Source: Ottelia alismoides (taxonomy: Eukaryota; Streptophyta; Magnoliopsida; Alismatales; Hydrocharitaceae). Taken from it: a stretch of 64,000 bases of DNA. The stretch spans positions 992,001-1,056,000 of the forward strand of contig JAZKJV010002947.1 of NCBI GenBank assembly GCA_037367405.1. The letters run 5' to 3'. The first letter of the stretch is position 1. Each line of letters opens with the position of its first letter. Below the pieces are notes generated by a model. It worked only from the letters and a program-made list of their open reading frames with translations. It was not told the DNA's origin and did not search any database. Position numbers and translations under genes: made by a program. This document shows positions 36,129 through 47,497 of this stretch, piece after piece.

Positions 36129-36229
36129 ATAGGGCTCGCTTCGACAACAGTCATTAGGAAGGCGGAGACACGTGCTTTGCACGTGTTTGGGGGAGGTCAA
36201 TAATGTGCTAAGCACGTGATGCTTTTCAA
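36129..36229. promoter_or_regulatory. Cluster of three G-boxes (CACGTG)
   Basis: CACGTG occurs at 36169-36174, 36180-36185 and 36213-36218. The first two form the perfect 19-nt dyad ACACGTGCTTTGCACGTGT. G-boxes bind bZIP and bHLH factors in plants. The piece probably belongs to the U3 of an LTR broken by the candidate chromovirus LTR, but that assignment is inferred. Confidence 0.5.
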
Positions 36230-36819
36230 TTGATCTGTCAGGACTAAACTTTCTCTAGACACCCATCTGCACTCAATGGTAGAGCACTCTTTTGGTAAAT
36301 CAACTAGATTTGAATTCCATTAGCCATAATGGAATCCATATCATATTTGACAACTTTCTTCCATTGTTCAGGTGAAGCTATGGCTTCCTTGTAACATGGT
36401 GGATCACCCTCGATCTGGTAGACAACAAAGTCACTACCCAGATCCTTGGCCGTCCCTGGCCATTTATTTCTTCTTGGATCAACTTCTTCTAAAAGTCATT
36501 GGGTTCGGGTTGAGTCTCAACCCTATGTTCTTATCCTTTCTACTTGTCTAGAATAGATCCTTATGTTGAGAAAACATAATTGATCAGATTCTAAGGAATC
36601 CTAGTCTTTATAGGAAAGATATCCTTAAAGAAGGTAGCATCATGGAGTTCAATAATGGTGTTGACATATATGCATGGTATCTCAGGTCGAATTACCAAGA
36701 ACCTATATGCATAGAAATTTTTCAAGTACCCCAAGACGACCACATCAACAATTTTAGAACTTCTTTCTCTTGTGTTCTAGGACTAAACCTTAGCGAGTCA
36801 GCCTCATATTTTGAGTTAC
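36230..36819 (-). pseudogene. Copia scrap: integrase C-terminus to start of reverse transcriptase
   Basis: On the minus strand the sequence reads SDFVVYQIEG, then EAIASPEQWKKVVKYDMDSI (about 36330-36400) and, after a one-base shift, DLPKECSTIECRWVSRES (about 36255-36310). These are the copia blocks at the integrase/RT boundary (alanine-rich EAI/EAM start, MDS, LPxG, IGCKW). Upstream codons to 36819 may be integrase tail (HDATFFKDIF). The fragment is truncated and contains stops. E2 is inserted at its left-strand end. Confidence 0.7.
36815..36819 (+). repeat. E2 target-site duplication, left
   Basis: GTTAC, against ATTAC at 63391-63395 on the other side of E2. Four of five bases agree. Confidence 0.6.
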
Positions 36820-38369
36820 TAATAACAGCGAGAGACGGAGGGTCGTACGGTTTCACAAGGCGAAACTGCGGTCAGTGAGTTGACCACTCAATGGTTCCCC
36901 ATTAGTCAGTAATTATCCCACAATATTAAATAAAGGCAAAAAATAACACAAGTAAGGTTAAAATTTATTTTTCTCCACCATAAGATGCATAGTAAGCAAG
37001 CATGTAGAGATCGAACCACAGAGAGAAATACAGGTAGCCTATGGTTATTTGTGAACAACCAAGTCATTCATCATGCATATACATAGATCTTTTTCTGGGT
37101 TTTAAATTTTATATTTTTAATATTTTTATATTCTTTTATTTTTATATTTTCTATTTCTTTTATAATTTCCCATATTTATCTTTCTTTTTCATTAAAAATA
37201 TATAATATATAAATAAGTATAAAAGTATTTGTATAAATATAACACAAGGAATGTATAAATACTATATATTTATAAATATGTAAAAAAATAGTCAAAAACA
37301 GTAAATACAATATTTTTGTGCTTTTTATATTTTCTAATTTTTTGTTATTTTTTTGATTTTTTGCTCCTTTTTATGCATTTTTAAGGTAAAAAATATCCCA
37401 AATAAGCGTTTTAATAATATCAGAAATTGATTTGGATTTAAAAATAGTAAATAAAACCCAAAAATATCCAAATCAATTTTCATTTATAGATGATAATATA
37501 GAGACATTATAAAGGTGAAAGAAATATTTTTGGCTTTTTTTTAAAATTTTTATATTTTTATTAGATTTTGAAGCTTCTTAATTTTTATCATTTTTTCTTT
37601 TTCCATTTTAGGGGTTTTCGGTCCTATGGTTAGATAATGCTATAATAGATAATATATAATTTTTTAACTTTTTAGATGCATTTTCATATTTTTCTAGTAT
37701 TTTATACTTTAAACAGGGGATATAAGAGCTCTTTTCCATTTTTTAATAAATAAATAAAATGCTCAAAATTGCCAAATAAATGCAAGGAGTGAAAATACAT
37801 GACAAGCAACATCTAATCCTATTTTTATGTATTTGTAGGAGCACAATAAGTATTTTTAATAAATATATAGAAAACACAAGAATAAGTGTCCTAGTAGGGG
37901 CATATTTGCAATAAAAATAAATGTGAGGGTAATAGTGCAAATAAGGCAACATAGTAGAACACTTATTTAATTTTTAAATACTATTTTACAGTTACCAAAA
38001 ATCACCAGGGTATACATGCAAAAAGCCAAGCTCACATGGGATGACAAGTGAGCTGAGCTAGACTGGACCTCAGTGTAATTTCAACAAGTATAAGGGCCTC
38101 GTATTAAAAGTTTTTATTTTATTTACATTTTACTTTTTATTTACAGGAATAAATCGTAAATGCAAAAATATGCGGGGTTAAATATGTAATTACACACACC
38201 ATCCAACGGTTGAGCTTTCCTCACTTGACACGTGACACGCTCTGGAGAGTTAATGACGCTTCAGCTTCAACACACGAGATTAGATCACTCAAAGTGATCT
38301 GACGGTTGATGATGTCCTTGATTCGACATCTGCTGCAACACGGAAGAACAGGGCTCGATCCGACGGTTG

Positions 38370-38374
38370 AGGAG
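38370..38374 (+). repeat. Solo LTR 1 target duplication, left
   Basis: AGGAG, identical to 41463-41467. The uninterrupted site is seen in LTR B near 59594, where GAGGAGTGCATTGGATG runs straight through. Confidence 0.9.
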
Positions 38375-39395
38375 TGATGAATCTCGTATTCATCATGCTA
38401 AAATTGGTCATTTAGGCTCTGTTCCCCATCATTCACCTGTAATTAATCATTGATAGAGCATTATTAGCATTCATATATGTGTGAATAATATTTGCATTTC
38501 ATCATGCATAATTGCATTTAAAATCCCAAGTGTAAAAAGTCACGCTAACTTCTCACATTTTTAATTAATTCATCCTAACTATGATTGACCCCAAACTACC
38601 TCCATTGTGTAGATATTACTAACCTTATTAAATAAAAAATACAAGAAAATTACTAACCCCAATAAGTGTCAAATAATCCCAAAGTCAAATTTCACATCTG
38701 ACAGACTAAAATGAGCATATCTCCCACATACAGTGTCTGATTTTGGTCTATCACTTTTAAAGAAATCCATTTTCAAATACCTTCAAAACAAGACCAATTT
38801 CATAAAATTCGGAGCTCATATGTGAAAGTTGGGTTTTGGGCCTCTTTTGCGCAGTTTGACTTTTTGCTATTTTTGACCTAAGTTTTTATGTACATAACTA
38901 ACCCTTTTAATTTTATTTCTTTTTCATTTGTGTTCTTTGATGAAAGATTTATTAAGCGATGCAAAAATCCAAATCCAGATTAAAACTGAAATCAAAGAAA
39001 CTGATCGAGTCCAAGCGTCTGTTGTCAGTTTGTACAAAAGTTGTGTGTTTCTTACTTCTATTTTATTTTCCTATTTTCGTATTTACTAAAAATCCAAAAA
39101 AATTAAATTAGTGTGTAAATAATTTTCTTATATTTTATCATATTTTTTCTATAATTTTTATCCCCTCTAAAACCACCAAAAAATACAAAATCCTAAAAAA
39201 TCGGTTTTCTATACACATGGAAAACCACCAAAAATACCACTTCGCTCAGATGACCTCTTTTGCTCCCGGGTCCTTCATGAAAGTTGTAGATCTCGATGAG
39301 ACGAATAACTTTCGTGAAGAAAATTTTTCGATCCAAGGTCTCCTGCTATTTTTTTATAATTTTTTTTCATCTTTAAATTTGAAATTTTTTTGGGG

Positions 39396-39430
39396 TGCCA
39401 CGTGGCAACCCATGGGTGTGCCACGTGGCA
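39396..39430. promoter_or_regulatory. Two perfect G-box palindromes
   Basis: TGCCACGTGGCA occurs at 39396-39407 and again at 39419-39430, 23 bases apart, about 190 bases upstream of the TATA box at 39617. It is the strong ABRE/G-box type bound by plant bZIP factors. Confidence 0.6.
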
Positions 39431-39616
39431 CCCCACTTCTCTCTCCAGCCGTCCCCTCTCGGGTCACGTGCCTAGCATGTGACCCTATCATCCCCTACCT
39501 CCAGCCGTTACCCAACCCACCCCCACCCCCCGTTACTCCTCCATAACCCCCGCCATTCCTCCTCCTCCCTCGTAACCGCCGCCTCCTGCTCGCCTCTAGC
39601 CGTTACGAGGCCCTCC

Positions 39617-39623
39617 TATAAAG
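39617..39623 (+). promoter_or_regulatory. Solo LTR 1 TATA box
   Basis: TATAAAG at the boundary between U3 and GC-rich leader. Confidence 0.5.
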
Positions 39624-42170
39624 CCCACTCCTTGCCAACCGCTGTCACCATCCTCCTTTGGCGAGAGTAACAACCACCAGCTAGGCAATTTGCTCGTCTT
39701 CAAGGTGACAACTCGAAGACGAAAGCCTGGAGCGATGAAGGGACTTGTCCTCTTCGATTAGGTGTGATCCAAGGGATATCTCGTTCCTTGATGCGGTTCT
39801 TCTTCAAGAAACTGCAGAGCTTCTCGGTGCCTCACTGGAACACCAATTGAGGCGACGATAAAGACGAGCTCCTCCGAGCTCGCTCGACTCCTTCCAACTA
39901 AAAACACCAGGTACACCTCCAGTCGTTCATCCCCTCCGCTGCTCCGCCCCGCCTCGCGCTCCGACCGCCTCGCTATGTGAGCCTCCGCCTCGGGGCAGGC
40001 CCACCATCGTCGCTCCGCCTCAAGCCCCCGAAGCACCAGTCGCCGCCTTACCGCCACGGGGGTGTCCCTCTCCTTCCTCCGCCGCTCGTTGCACCTCGCC
40101 TCGCCTCCGCACATCGCCTACGTCGGCGCCGCCTCTGCCTCACGCCTCCACCGCTCGACCGTGTGTCGGTCGAGCTCCTCCGCCCCGTCGGCCGCCCGCA
40201 CCTCCCAAGCGCTTCGACCGCCCCGCTCCCTCATCGCCTCCACTCCCCCCACCATGACGCACAGGCGACGTTGGATCGAGCGAAGCCCTTGATCCAACGG
40301 CTGCTGGGCTGCCACGTGGAGGGCCCCTGAGCCAGCCTCCAAGCCTCGAGGCTCGGTGCCCCGAAGCTCCAGCACTTCGCTACCTAGGCTCGGTCGACCG
40401 AGCCACAGCCTCGGGTCCGAACCTCAGGCTCGGACGCCCAAGCCTCAGGCTCAGGCCCGAACCATAGGCTCGGCCCCCCCGAGCCTCAGGGTCCACCTCC
40501 GAGCCGGAGCACATGCGCATTGGGAAAATTGCGAGAAGGCCCCTGGTATTTTCAGAAATTGCAAATATACCCCCGCTAGGGATAAATTTCATAGGGGCCC
40601 CTCTGGATTTTATTAATTGCAAATAAGTCCTCCTAGGGACCTCTTTGCAAGAAAAACTTTATTTTATTTACATTTTAGTCCCTGAAACTTCATTTTATCA
40701 TATCTTTGTCATACGAACTCCGTTTTGAGCATATAATATGTCATTTTGAAGCTAATTCCGTGCTCTATCTCTTGACATAATTTGAGGATAGATCCAAGGT
40801 TGTTCTTTGATAATTATTATTTGAGGATCACTATTGACTTTTGTAGGGTATATTTGACATACTTGTGCATGAGAAGTTATTGATAAATCTTTTTGCAGGA
40901 GTTCGGTTGAGGATTTCAATTTGATTAATCCACTGTGATCACTGATGATTATTCCCAATAATTTAATCTTTACAGGGGTTAAATCAAGGATCAATATTTT
41001 TGACTCTCTAGTTGGTTGATTGACTATTAACTTGGAGAAGGCAATTTACATTGAATTGTAAAATCTATTGTCTTGTAACTTGGAGTTAATAGATCTTTCT
41101 TGGTGTTAATATCTTTCAATCTGTGATTACCTGCTTGAGAAATTAATTGATAAATTTCATTGAGATTTGAATTTTCTATTTCACAGGTCCTGAGCTTAAT
41201 CATCTCTATATATTTCCTTGCATTTGCATCTCATAGCATTGTATATTTTATCCACACAAAAATTAATCGAGCATTTATTAATTACTTGATTTAATTTAAA
41301 ACTGTGCAACTAAAAATCACCGTTCCCTGTGTTCGACCTTGGTAGACTTGCCAAGTAAAAATTATTCCACAACATTCAAAGTTTGTGGTATTTTTATCGA
41401 CCGAAATTTACCTCCTATACTACAATTATCGATTATTAAAGAGGTGAATTTCGTGTTCATCAAGGAGTGCGTTGGATGAATAGGGAAGAGGCCCTGCCTC
41501 GGTGAGCTTCCTCCGGTCGAAGCTCTCTCCATCGTCGGGCATAGATACTCAAGAATGTCCAGAAAGTTGCATGGAAAGAGTCTCCATTGTCTAGGGCTTC
41601 AGAATGGTTGGAGGGACACTGGAGAGCCACCACAAGGACGAGGTAGAAGTGGCACCCCAAGAACCTTCGACGAGGGTCCAGACCATCCCCAAATGTTGTG
41701 TTGCGCATCTATCCTGCACAGGACAACACTAGGGATGAGGGTGAACCACCTCATCCCGTTAGAAGGGAGAATGGATGAAGGGATGATGGTGGGTGACACT
41801 CTCCAGCGAAGGGTGGAGAAGGGAGAGCCGATCTCTAGATCCATGAAGGATCTAGGGTGAGATGAACTGCTTGGGATGATGAGAAGATGAAGGGTGGCAA
41901 AGTGAGGGTGAGAGCGAGGTTAAAAGACTAACTGCTAGAACGAAAACACAAAGTGAGAAACTACCTAGAAATGTTAAACGTGCAGCTCTTACCTGACCGG
42001 AGACCAGGGAGCTGAGACGTCGTCGGAGCTCCATCTTGGATCACCCCTCGTCCTTGCTACGTCGTCTCAAGTGTTGGGAAGATCACAGCTGTCACCTGGT
42101 CCTCAATACACACACAAGAATACGAGATGAAGTTCAAAGGGGGATCAAACTCGAAAATAATAAGGATAAG

Positions 42171-42180
42171 ATTATTTATA
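42171..42180 (-). promoter_or_regulatory. E2 TATA box in LTR A
   Basis: On the minus strand TATAAATAAT. It is conserved in LTR B at 60391-60400 with identical flanks (TTGTC before, CC after), as expected of the element promoter. Confidence 0.6.
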
Positions 42181-42584
42181 GACAAGCATGACGAGGGCTT
42201 ATTAGGTTAGGGTTTCTGCTCTAATCGAGGAGCGTTTGACCATGGAAAGGAGCCGGCGTGACTGAGGGTTGATTGCAGAAGGTCTTTCGTAAAGGAAGTG
42301 AGAAGATAATATCAATAGATTGGAGGAGAAAACTCAGAGAAGACGGGGTGATGGACGTCTGGCACGCTAGGCAGCTGGAGGCAGGGTAGTTGGCCTAGGT
42401 CAACAGGCGGGACGTGGCTATTGGTCCAGGTTAGCACGTTACACGACAAAATACTCTTATTAAATCAATAATAATTATTTTAAGATAGTAAATGATTTTA
42501 TTAATTTTCAATTATAAAAAATGTTTATTATTTTATATAGTATTTTATTATAATTTTTATTTTTTTACTTTATTTATGAGTAGT

Positions 42585-42593
42585 TAGTATTTA
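42585..42593 (+). other. Empty site of MULE-2 in LTR A
   Basis: TAGTATTTA is present once here. In LTR B the corresponding sequence is duplicated around MULE-2 (60812-60822 and, inverted, 62221-62229). Confidence 0.8.
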
Positions 42594-43744
42594 AGGGTAC
42601 AATTATATGTATATTTACCTGTATCTTGGCAAATTTATTTTTATTTTGTATATTTTATTTTTTTATGCTTTTATTTTATATATTTATAAATTACTTTTAG
42701 GGGTATAAATATATTTATATTTTATTTTTATGATATAATTTGCATACTTAAATAAATAGATATGTATATTTTAGAGGTATATTTATAGGTATTTTACCTA
42801 TGTGTTGTATACATATTTTTATTTCAATGTATTTTATTGGATCTTATTTTAGTTTTTATATTTTAATAAAATATATGATATTTAAAATATTATAAAAATA
42901 TAAATGAATAAAAGAATGAACTTCACTTTTATGTACATGTAATATTATAGATATTATGTCTATATTTTCACATAGACTTAATTTTTTGCATTTTCTTTTT
43001 GGTTTTATTTTGGTTTCAACATGCACAAATGTTATTAATGATATTTACAAAATTACAGAAATATAAATTTGTAAAAATAATAAAGGATGAATAAAATGAA
43101 TATTTTAATCGTGTGTAATGTACAATGAGGGTCAAAAACCTAACTTTCACATAGTAATTCCAAAAAATATGAAACCACCGCAATTAAATAGCTTGTAAAA
43201 AGTTATATACAATTAGAGTGTGATCTTGTTATGTTTTGAGTTTTCCTTTAAGAGATATGGGTCTGTGAAGTTGGGTTTTTGGCTTTTTTTGTATAAAATG
43301 AACACTACATGTTATTTTTGTACAAACTCAATTTTGTATTTTTATTTATATTATTTTCTACAACTTTCATGTACAAAGTTCCTTCATGTAATGGATAAAT
43401 AATAAAGAATAAAATAGGTGTCAAAGTGCATAAATATTGAATAAAAGAATTGGGATTTACTGTATTCTCAACCCTTATCTCCCCCCTACTTTATTTCTTG
43501 TGGACCAAATCAATTCTTGATTTGTTCTCAGAGTTCAAGATCATAAAATATCTTTGATATTTTATTATTTTTATTTTCTTCTCCTTTTTCTATAATTTTA
43601 GCATTAAAAACCATATTATTTACACATAATAAATGCAATCAATGATGAATGCTATTTTGTACAAATTAATGTTGTTTACCTGCATTAGCTAGGGTTTTTA
43701 AGGCCAAAATGATAGAATAAAGATGGTGAAATAGAGATTCATCA

Positions 43745-43765
43745 CCCCCCCCCCCTCTATACTTG
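43745..43765 (-). other. E2 polypurine tract
   Basis: On the minus strand AAGTATAGAG followed by a run of G leads directly into the LTR start at 43744. The G-run is 12 long, which may be slippage. Confidence 0.85.
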
Positions 43766-45080
43766 CCATTGGTAGTCCCCAGCAAACACTTATGCAATAA
43801 GTGTAAAAAGAATAAAGAAGAAAAGAAAAAGAAAGAATAGATTCGAGAACCAAATTTTGAACACAACAGCCTTCCAAAGTCACAAAACTTGGTTCAAACG
43901 ACCTCAATAGCTAGGTCAGAATGGCTTACATCATACACAAACCCTTATGACTATGAAGATGACTTGTACAATGTTAGTGATAGTGGCTCTCCCCAACTGA
44001 AATGACAAAAGGACTTATTTCTTCAAAATGACAACCCAAATATTCCCCAATCCAGCAATCTGCCCACGAGGAGTGGGGTATTCCCTTCTAAGTTCAAGTG
44101 GCATCCAACTCAAGAGGAGGAGGTGAAGAAAAGAATGGATGGTAGTCGGTGTAGCTACCTATCCTGGGATGCATGACCAGTGTAGTCAAGTATCCAGCTG
44201 CAGGAACACATGATATAACTTCCATGCTCAAGCTTGCTTATTGACTATACAACATATACACGTACTCCGACGGGCATTTTATTTTATTTTCAGGCATATC
44301 CACTTTTTTAGAGTTTTTCTTTTTTTTTCTTTTCTTTTTTTGAAATACTATTTACACCAGTATTTACATAAGGAGTTTTTCCTCTTGAGCCAAAAGACTA
44401 TCCCTCTTTTGAAGCATTATTGCAACCCACGCTCTCCTGTCATTCGACTTCATGGAAACTAGACCAGGTTGGGGCGTACTTCCCTCCCTAGATGAGGACA
44501 AATGTTTCCACTCGTGTGTGTCTCAGACCGACAAATCCAACTCCCTCACTACTCCAACTGAGTTGAGCCAAGTGAAAGATGCAAGTATTCAAGTTAGTTC
44601 ACGACTGACAAGAGTCATGTGTGCATCTCGAAAAGTTTTAGTTAGTCAGTTGAGGTGACTTGAACCCAGCTCTACGTCTCAAAGAATTAAGTCCGAACGG
44701 ACCTGAAGTACCTTAAACCTAGTTCCCATAAGGTTCCAATGCAGTTAGGTGCAGTAAGTTCCAACCAAGCTCCAATCTTCAACTTTATCTGGACTTGTTC
44801 AATCATCAAGCCCAATCCGAAAGAATATGAACGCTTATGCAAATGCTATGTATAGTACAGAAAGAATGATGCACTTTTACAAAGAATTTTGAAAATAAAA
44901 AGAATATTCGCACATAAAGTATAAAATAAAATATGTACAACTATTTACACGGGTGTGCTTCTTTTTATTTATTTACAAGAGTCAAGAATCAAAGAATTTA
45001 CATGTTATTTATAGGTATATACATACAATTGATAAATAATTTAATTTTTATATACGATTATTTTTTCATATTTAATGATG
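43766..45080 (-). other. E2 3' spacer, part next to PPT
   Basis: No gene seen. Contains short matches to G3 25249-26230. Open frames on either strand are short and unlike known proteins, so an env-like gene is not supported. Confidence 0.5.
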
Positions 45081-46080
45081 CATTCCTCAAATTTATTTGA
45101 AAACAATTTTGAGAATGATAGTACACAAGAATTTTTGCAAATATTTACAAGCATTTGAAATCCATTTTGAAAAGATTTTTCAAACAATAAATATAGATTT
45201 TTCCAAATATTTTCACAATCATTTTCAAAATCACTTGCAAATAGGTTTTCAAATCTTTTTTATTCACACAAAGAAAAGATTTTTTACAAATCAAACAAAT
45301 TTTACAAAGGTAGAAAACATTTCAAAAAGGTTTCCAAATAGGTCAAATCATTTTTCAAATCATTTTGCAAACATATTTTTAACACGATTTATTAACCAGT
45401 ATATACAAAAAGAATTTGAGGAATAAGAATGTTTTTTTGCTAAGAAAATGATTTTGGTATTTTTCATTTTGCAAATGTTTTTGTGATTTTTTGGGAGTAG
45501 AAAATTTTGGCTAAGAAAGTAGGTATAGATATTTACACAGAGAGGCACCTTTTATTCACAAGACTTTTAGTTCTTAAATGATTTACAAGGGGTAATTGGT
45601 TCTTAAATGATTTACAAGGGATAATTGATCACTTTTCTATACATGTGTATAAAGAATTTGATATGGTGAGTATACTCCACAAACTTATTTGAAAATCATT
45701 TCAATAGTTTTGAAAACTATAGTCCAACATAATTTTTACAAACGATCTTTACAAACATCTACACGCATTTGAAAATCATTTTGCAAAGGTTTTTCAAATC
45801 TATAAAATTTTCAAATATTTCTGCAACCATTTTTCAAACCATTTGCAAATTATTTTTTCCACACATTTTTATTTCATGCCAAGAAAATAAAATTTTGCAA
45901 ATAAAAATTTTTGACAAAGGTTGAATACAATATACAAAATATTTTCCAAACAGTTTTCAAAAGATTTTTCAAAAAGGTTTTCAGACTCTTTTTCAAACAT
46001 TTTGCAAAAGTATTTTTGTCGGATTTATTAATCAGATTGTACAAAAAGAGTTTGAGGAGCCATGAGCATCTTTTTATTAG
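45081..46080 (-). repeat. Duplicated low-complexity segment rich in TTTGCAAA/TTTTCAAA
   Basis: Two similar segments, about 45090-45430 and 45690-46065, are made of degenerate repeats of ATTTTCAAA and ATTTTTGCAAA. Both end in the same landmark: GATTTATTAA, then ACAAAAAGA and TTTGAGGA. A 28-base unit beginning TTCTTAAATGATTTACAAGG is repeated twice between them (45571-45627). Confidence 0.75.
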
Positions 46081-46139
46081 ACGATTGTAATGAATTTACA
46101 GTTATTTTTAGCCATAAGTATTATTTAAAATACAAAAGT

Positions 46140-46540
46140 AGGAGTTATGGCTTAAAGTATATACATAGTATATATGACCCCCTATACTTAGTTCGAGTTA
46201 TGTCCTCATAGATCAAAAATAGAAGACATAACTCGTACTGAGTATAGAAAAGTCTAAAGAATAAAGGAATGAGGATATGAATAAATGAACGGGAAGTTGA
46301 TCGTCCCCCTTATACTTAGAATCAAATAATCCTAAGTATAACAGACTGTACACAAGGTCGGGATGGTCAAGGGTGAGAATGAACAGATCGTACTCAGATT
46401 GTCTCCCCCCTATACTTAGGGTGAGAGAGCCCTAAGGATAGGCAAGAAGAGGAGACAATGGAGAGGATCAAAGAATGAAGGTAATCGGGGTGTACTCCCC
46501 CGTATACTTAGGGTACAGTGCACCCTATTTATAGAAGACA
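46140..46540 (-). repeat. E2 array of four PPT-like dyads
   Basis: Four inverted repeats, each preceded on the plus strand by a C-run: 46182-46247 (arms of about 20 bases, CTATACTTAG...CTGAGTATAG at the outer ends), 46310-46341 (TTATACTTAG / CTAAGTATAA), 46410-46441 (CTATACTTAGGG / CCCTAAGGATAG) and 46503-46534 (TATACTTAGGG / CCCTATTTATA). On the element's sense strand each 3' arm ends in TAAGTATA followed by a G-run, the form of the true PPT. Confidence 0.75.
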
Positions 46541-47492
46541 AACAAAACGGGGTCATATACTGTATAATAAAAAAAATTAAAATGGAAGTTGAAGAAGAAA
46601 AGAAGAAAAGATAAGGGATTAAAGGAAAAGTTTTTGAATTGCGTTATCTGAATCTTTTGATGTTGACAATGCTATGGATGTATCATCAGAGCTTAGTACT
46701 TGAATCGAGTCGACAACAGCCAAAAAAGTGTCAGGCTCAAGGTAAGGCTTCAGCAGTTGACCATTGATAACAAATGGATGTGTGTTCGGAGACAATTATG
46801 ATAATGCAATGATGCCATTGTCACGTACTTCTCGTACTTGAAATGGCCATGTCCATTTGCTTTTTAATTTGCCCGGGAAGATCTTCAACTTTGTATCAAA
46901 TAGACACACGTTTTATCTAGTTTCGAAGGTCTTTCGTCTGATGTGCCGGTCATGCCAGTGTTTCACCTTCTCCTTGTACATCAATGTGTTATCGTACACA
47001 TAGTCTCGAAATTCCAAGAGCCTATTCAGATCATCTTTTCTTATCTGACCACTTCTTTGTGAGTCCAAATTACACATATTGATTGTCCATAAGGATTTGT
47101 GAATTAATTTTGCGGGCAGATGACATGGTTTCCCATATACAAGATGATAGGGCAACATGCTCATGGGAGACTTGTAAGAGGTTTTGTATGCCACAGGACA
47201 AAGTCCAAGAGTTGGGACCAATTCTTTTTGTCTGACTTCACAAGCTTCTGAAGGATTGTCTTGATCTCTCTTTTTGATAGTTCTGCCATGCCATTGGTCT
47301 GCGAATGATAAGGAGATGCGACTCGATGCTCGATGTTGTATTCCTTCATTAATTTTTTTATTTATGAACTAGATACCCCCGTATGATATCCGAATCTTCA
47401 GAATCCTGAACTACAAGATGATGTTTTCCTTCAAAAAGCGACATATTGTACGGTTGTCAGCAGCTCGAGCAGGGATAGCTTCAACCTAGTGA

Positions 47493-47497
47493 CTCAC
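47493..47497 (+). repeat. Solo LTR 2 target duplication, left
   Basis: CTCAC, identical to 50435-50439. Confidence 0.9.

Larger units (their letters stand above)
38375..41462 (+). mobile_element. Solo LTR 1 (gypsy, Athila/Tat-like), 3088 bp
   Basis: It starts TGATGAATCTCG, ends GTGTTCATCA, and is flanked by AGGAG on both sides; LTR B shows the empty site. It has the layout of a gypsy LTR: AT-rich U3, G-box pair (39396-39430), TATA box TATAAAG (39617-39623), a GC-rich leader (39900-40520), and a U5 with CTGTGTTCGACC (41330). There is no internal domain, so it is a solo LTR left by recombination between two LTRs. Frames such as 39977-40330 are chance frames in the GC-rich leader. Confidence 0.88.
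36820..43744 (-). repeat. E2 3' LTR (LTR A), holding a solo LTR
   Basis: Read on the minus strand it starts TGATGAATCTC at 43744 and ends CTGTTATTA at 36820 (CTGTTATCA in the other LTR; the terminal CA has become TA). Without the 3.09 kb insertion at 38375-41462 it is about 3.83 kb. The minus-strand TATA box TATAAATAAT is at 42180-42171. The GC-rich leader just below it holds chance open frames. Confidence 0.9.

Noticed and set aside
36271..36300. tRNA-like TGGTAGAGCACT motif
   Set aside because: No cloverleaf can be folded around it, and it lies in the copia reverse-transcriptase scrap.
39977..40330. Proline-rich ORFs in solo LTR 1
   Set aside because: Located between TATA box and U5 of an LTR, open in more than one frame, no homology recognised.
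41555..41860. 101-codon ORF in LTR A
   Set aside because: On the strand opposite to E2 transcription, and its LTR B counterpart differs in frame; no domain seen.
46140..46540. CRISPR-like array of spaced palindromic repeats
   Set aside because: Units are unequal in length and spacing, diverged, and sit in a plant retrotransposon; they match the polypurine tract instead.
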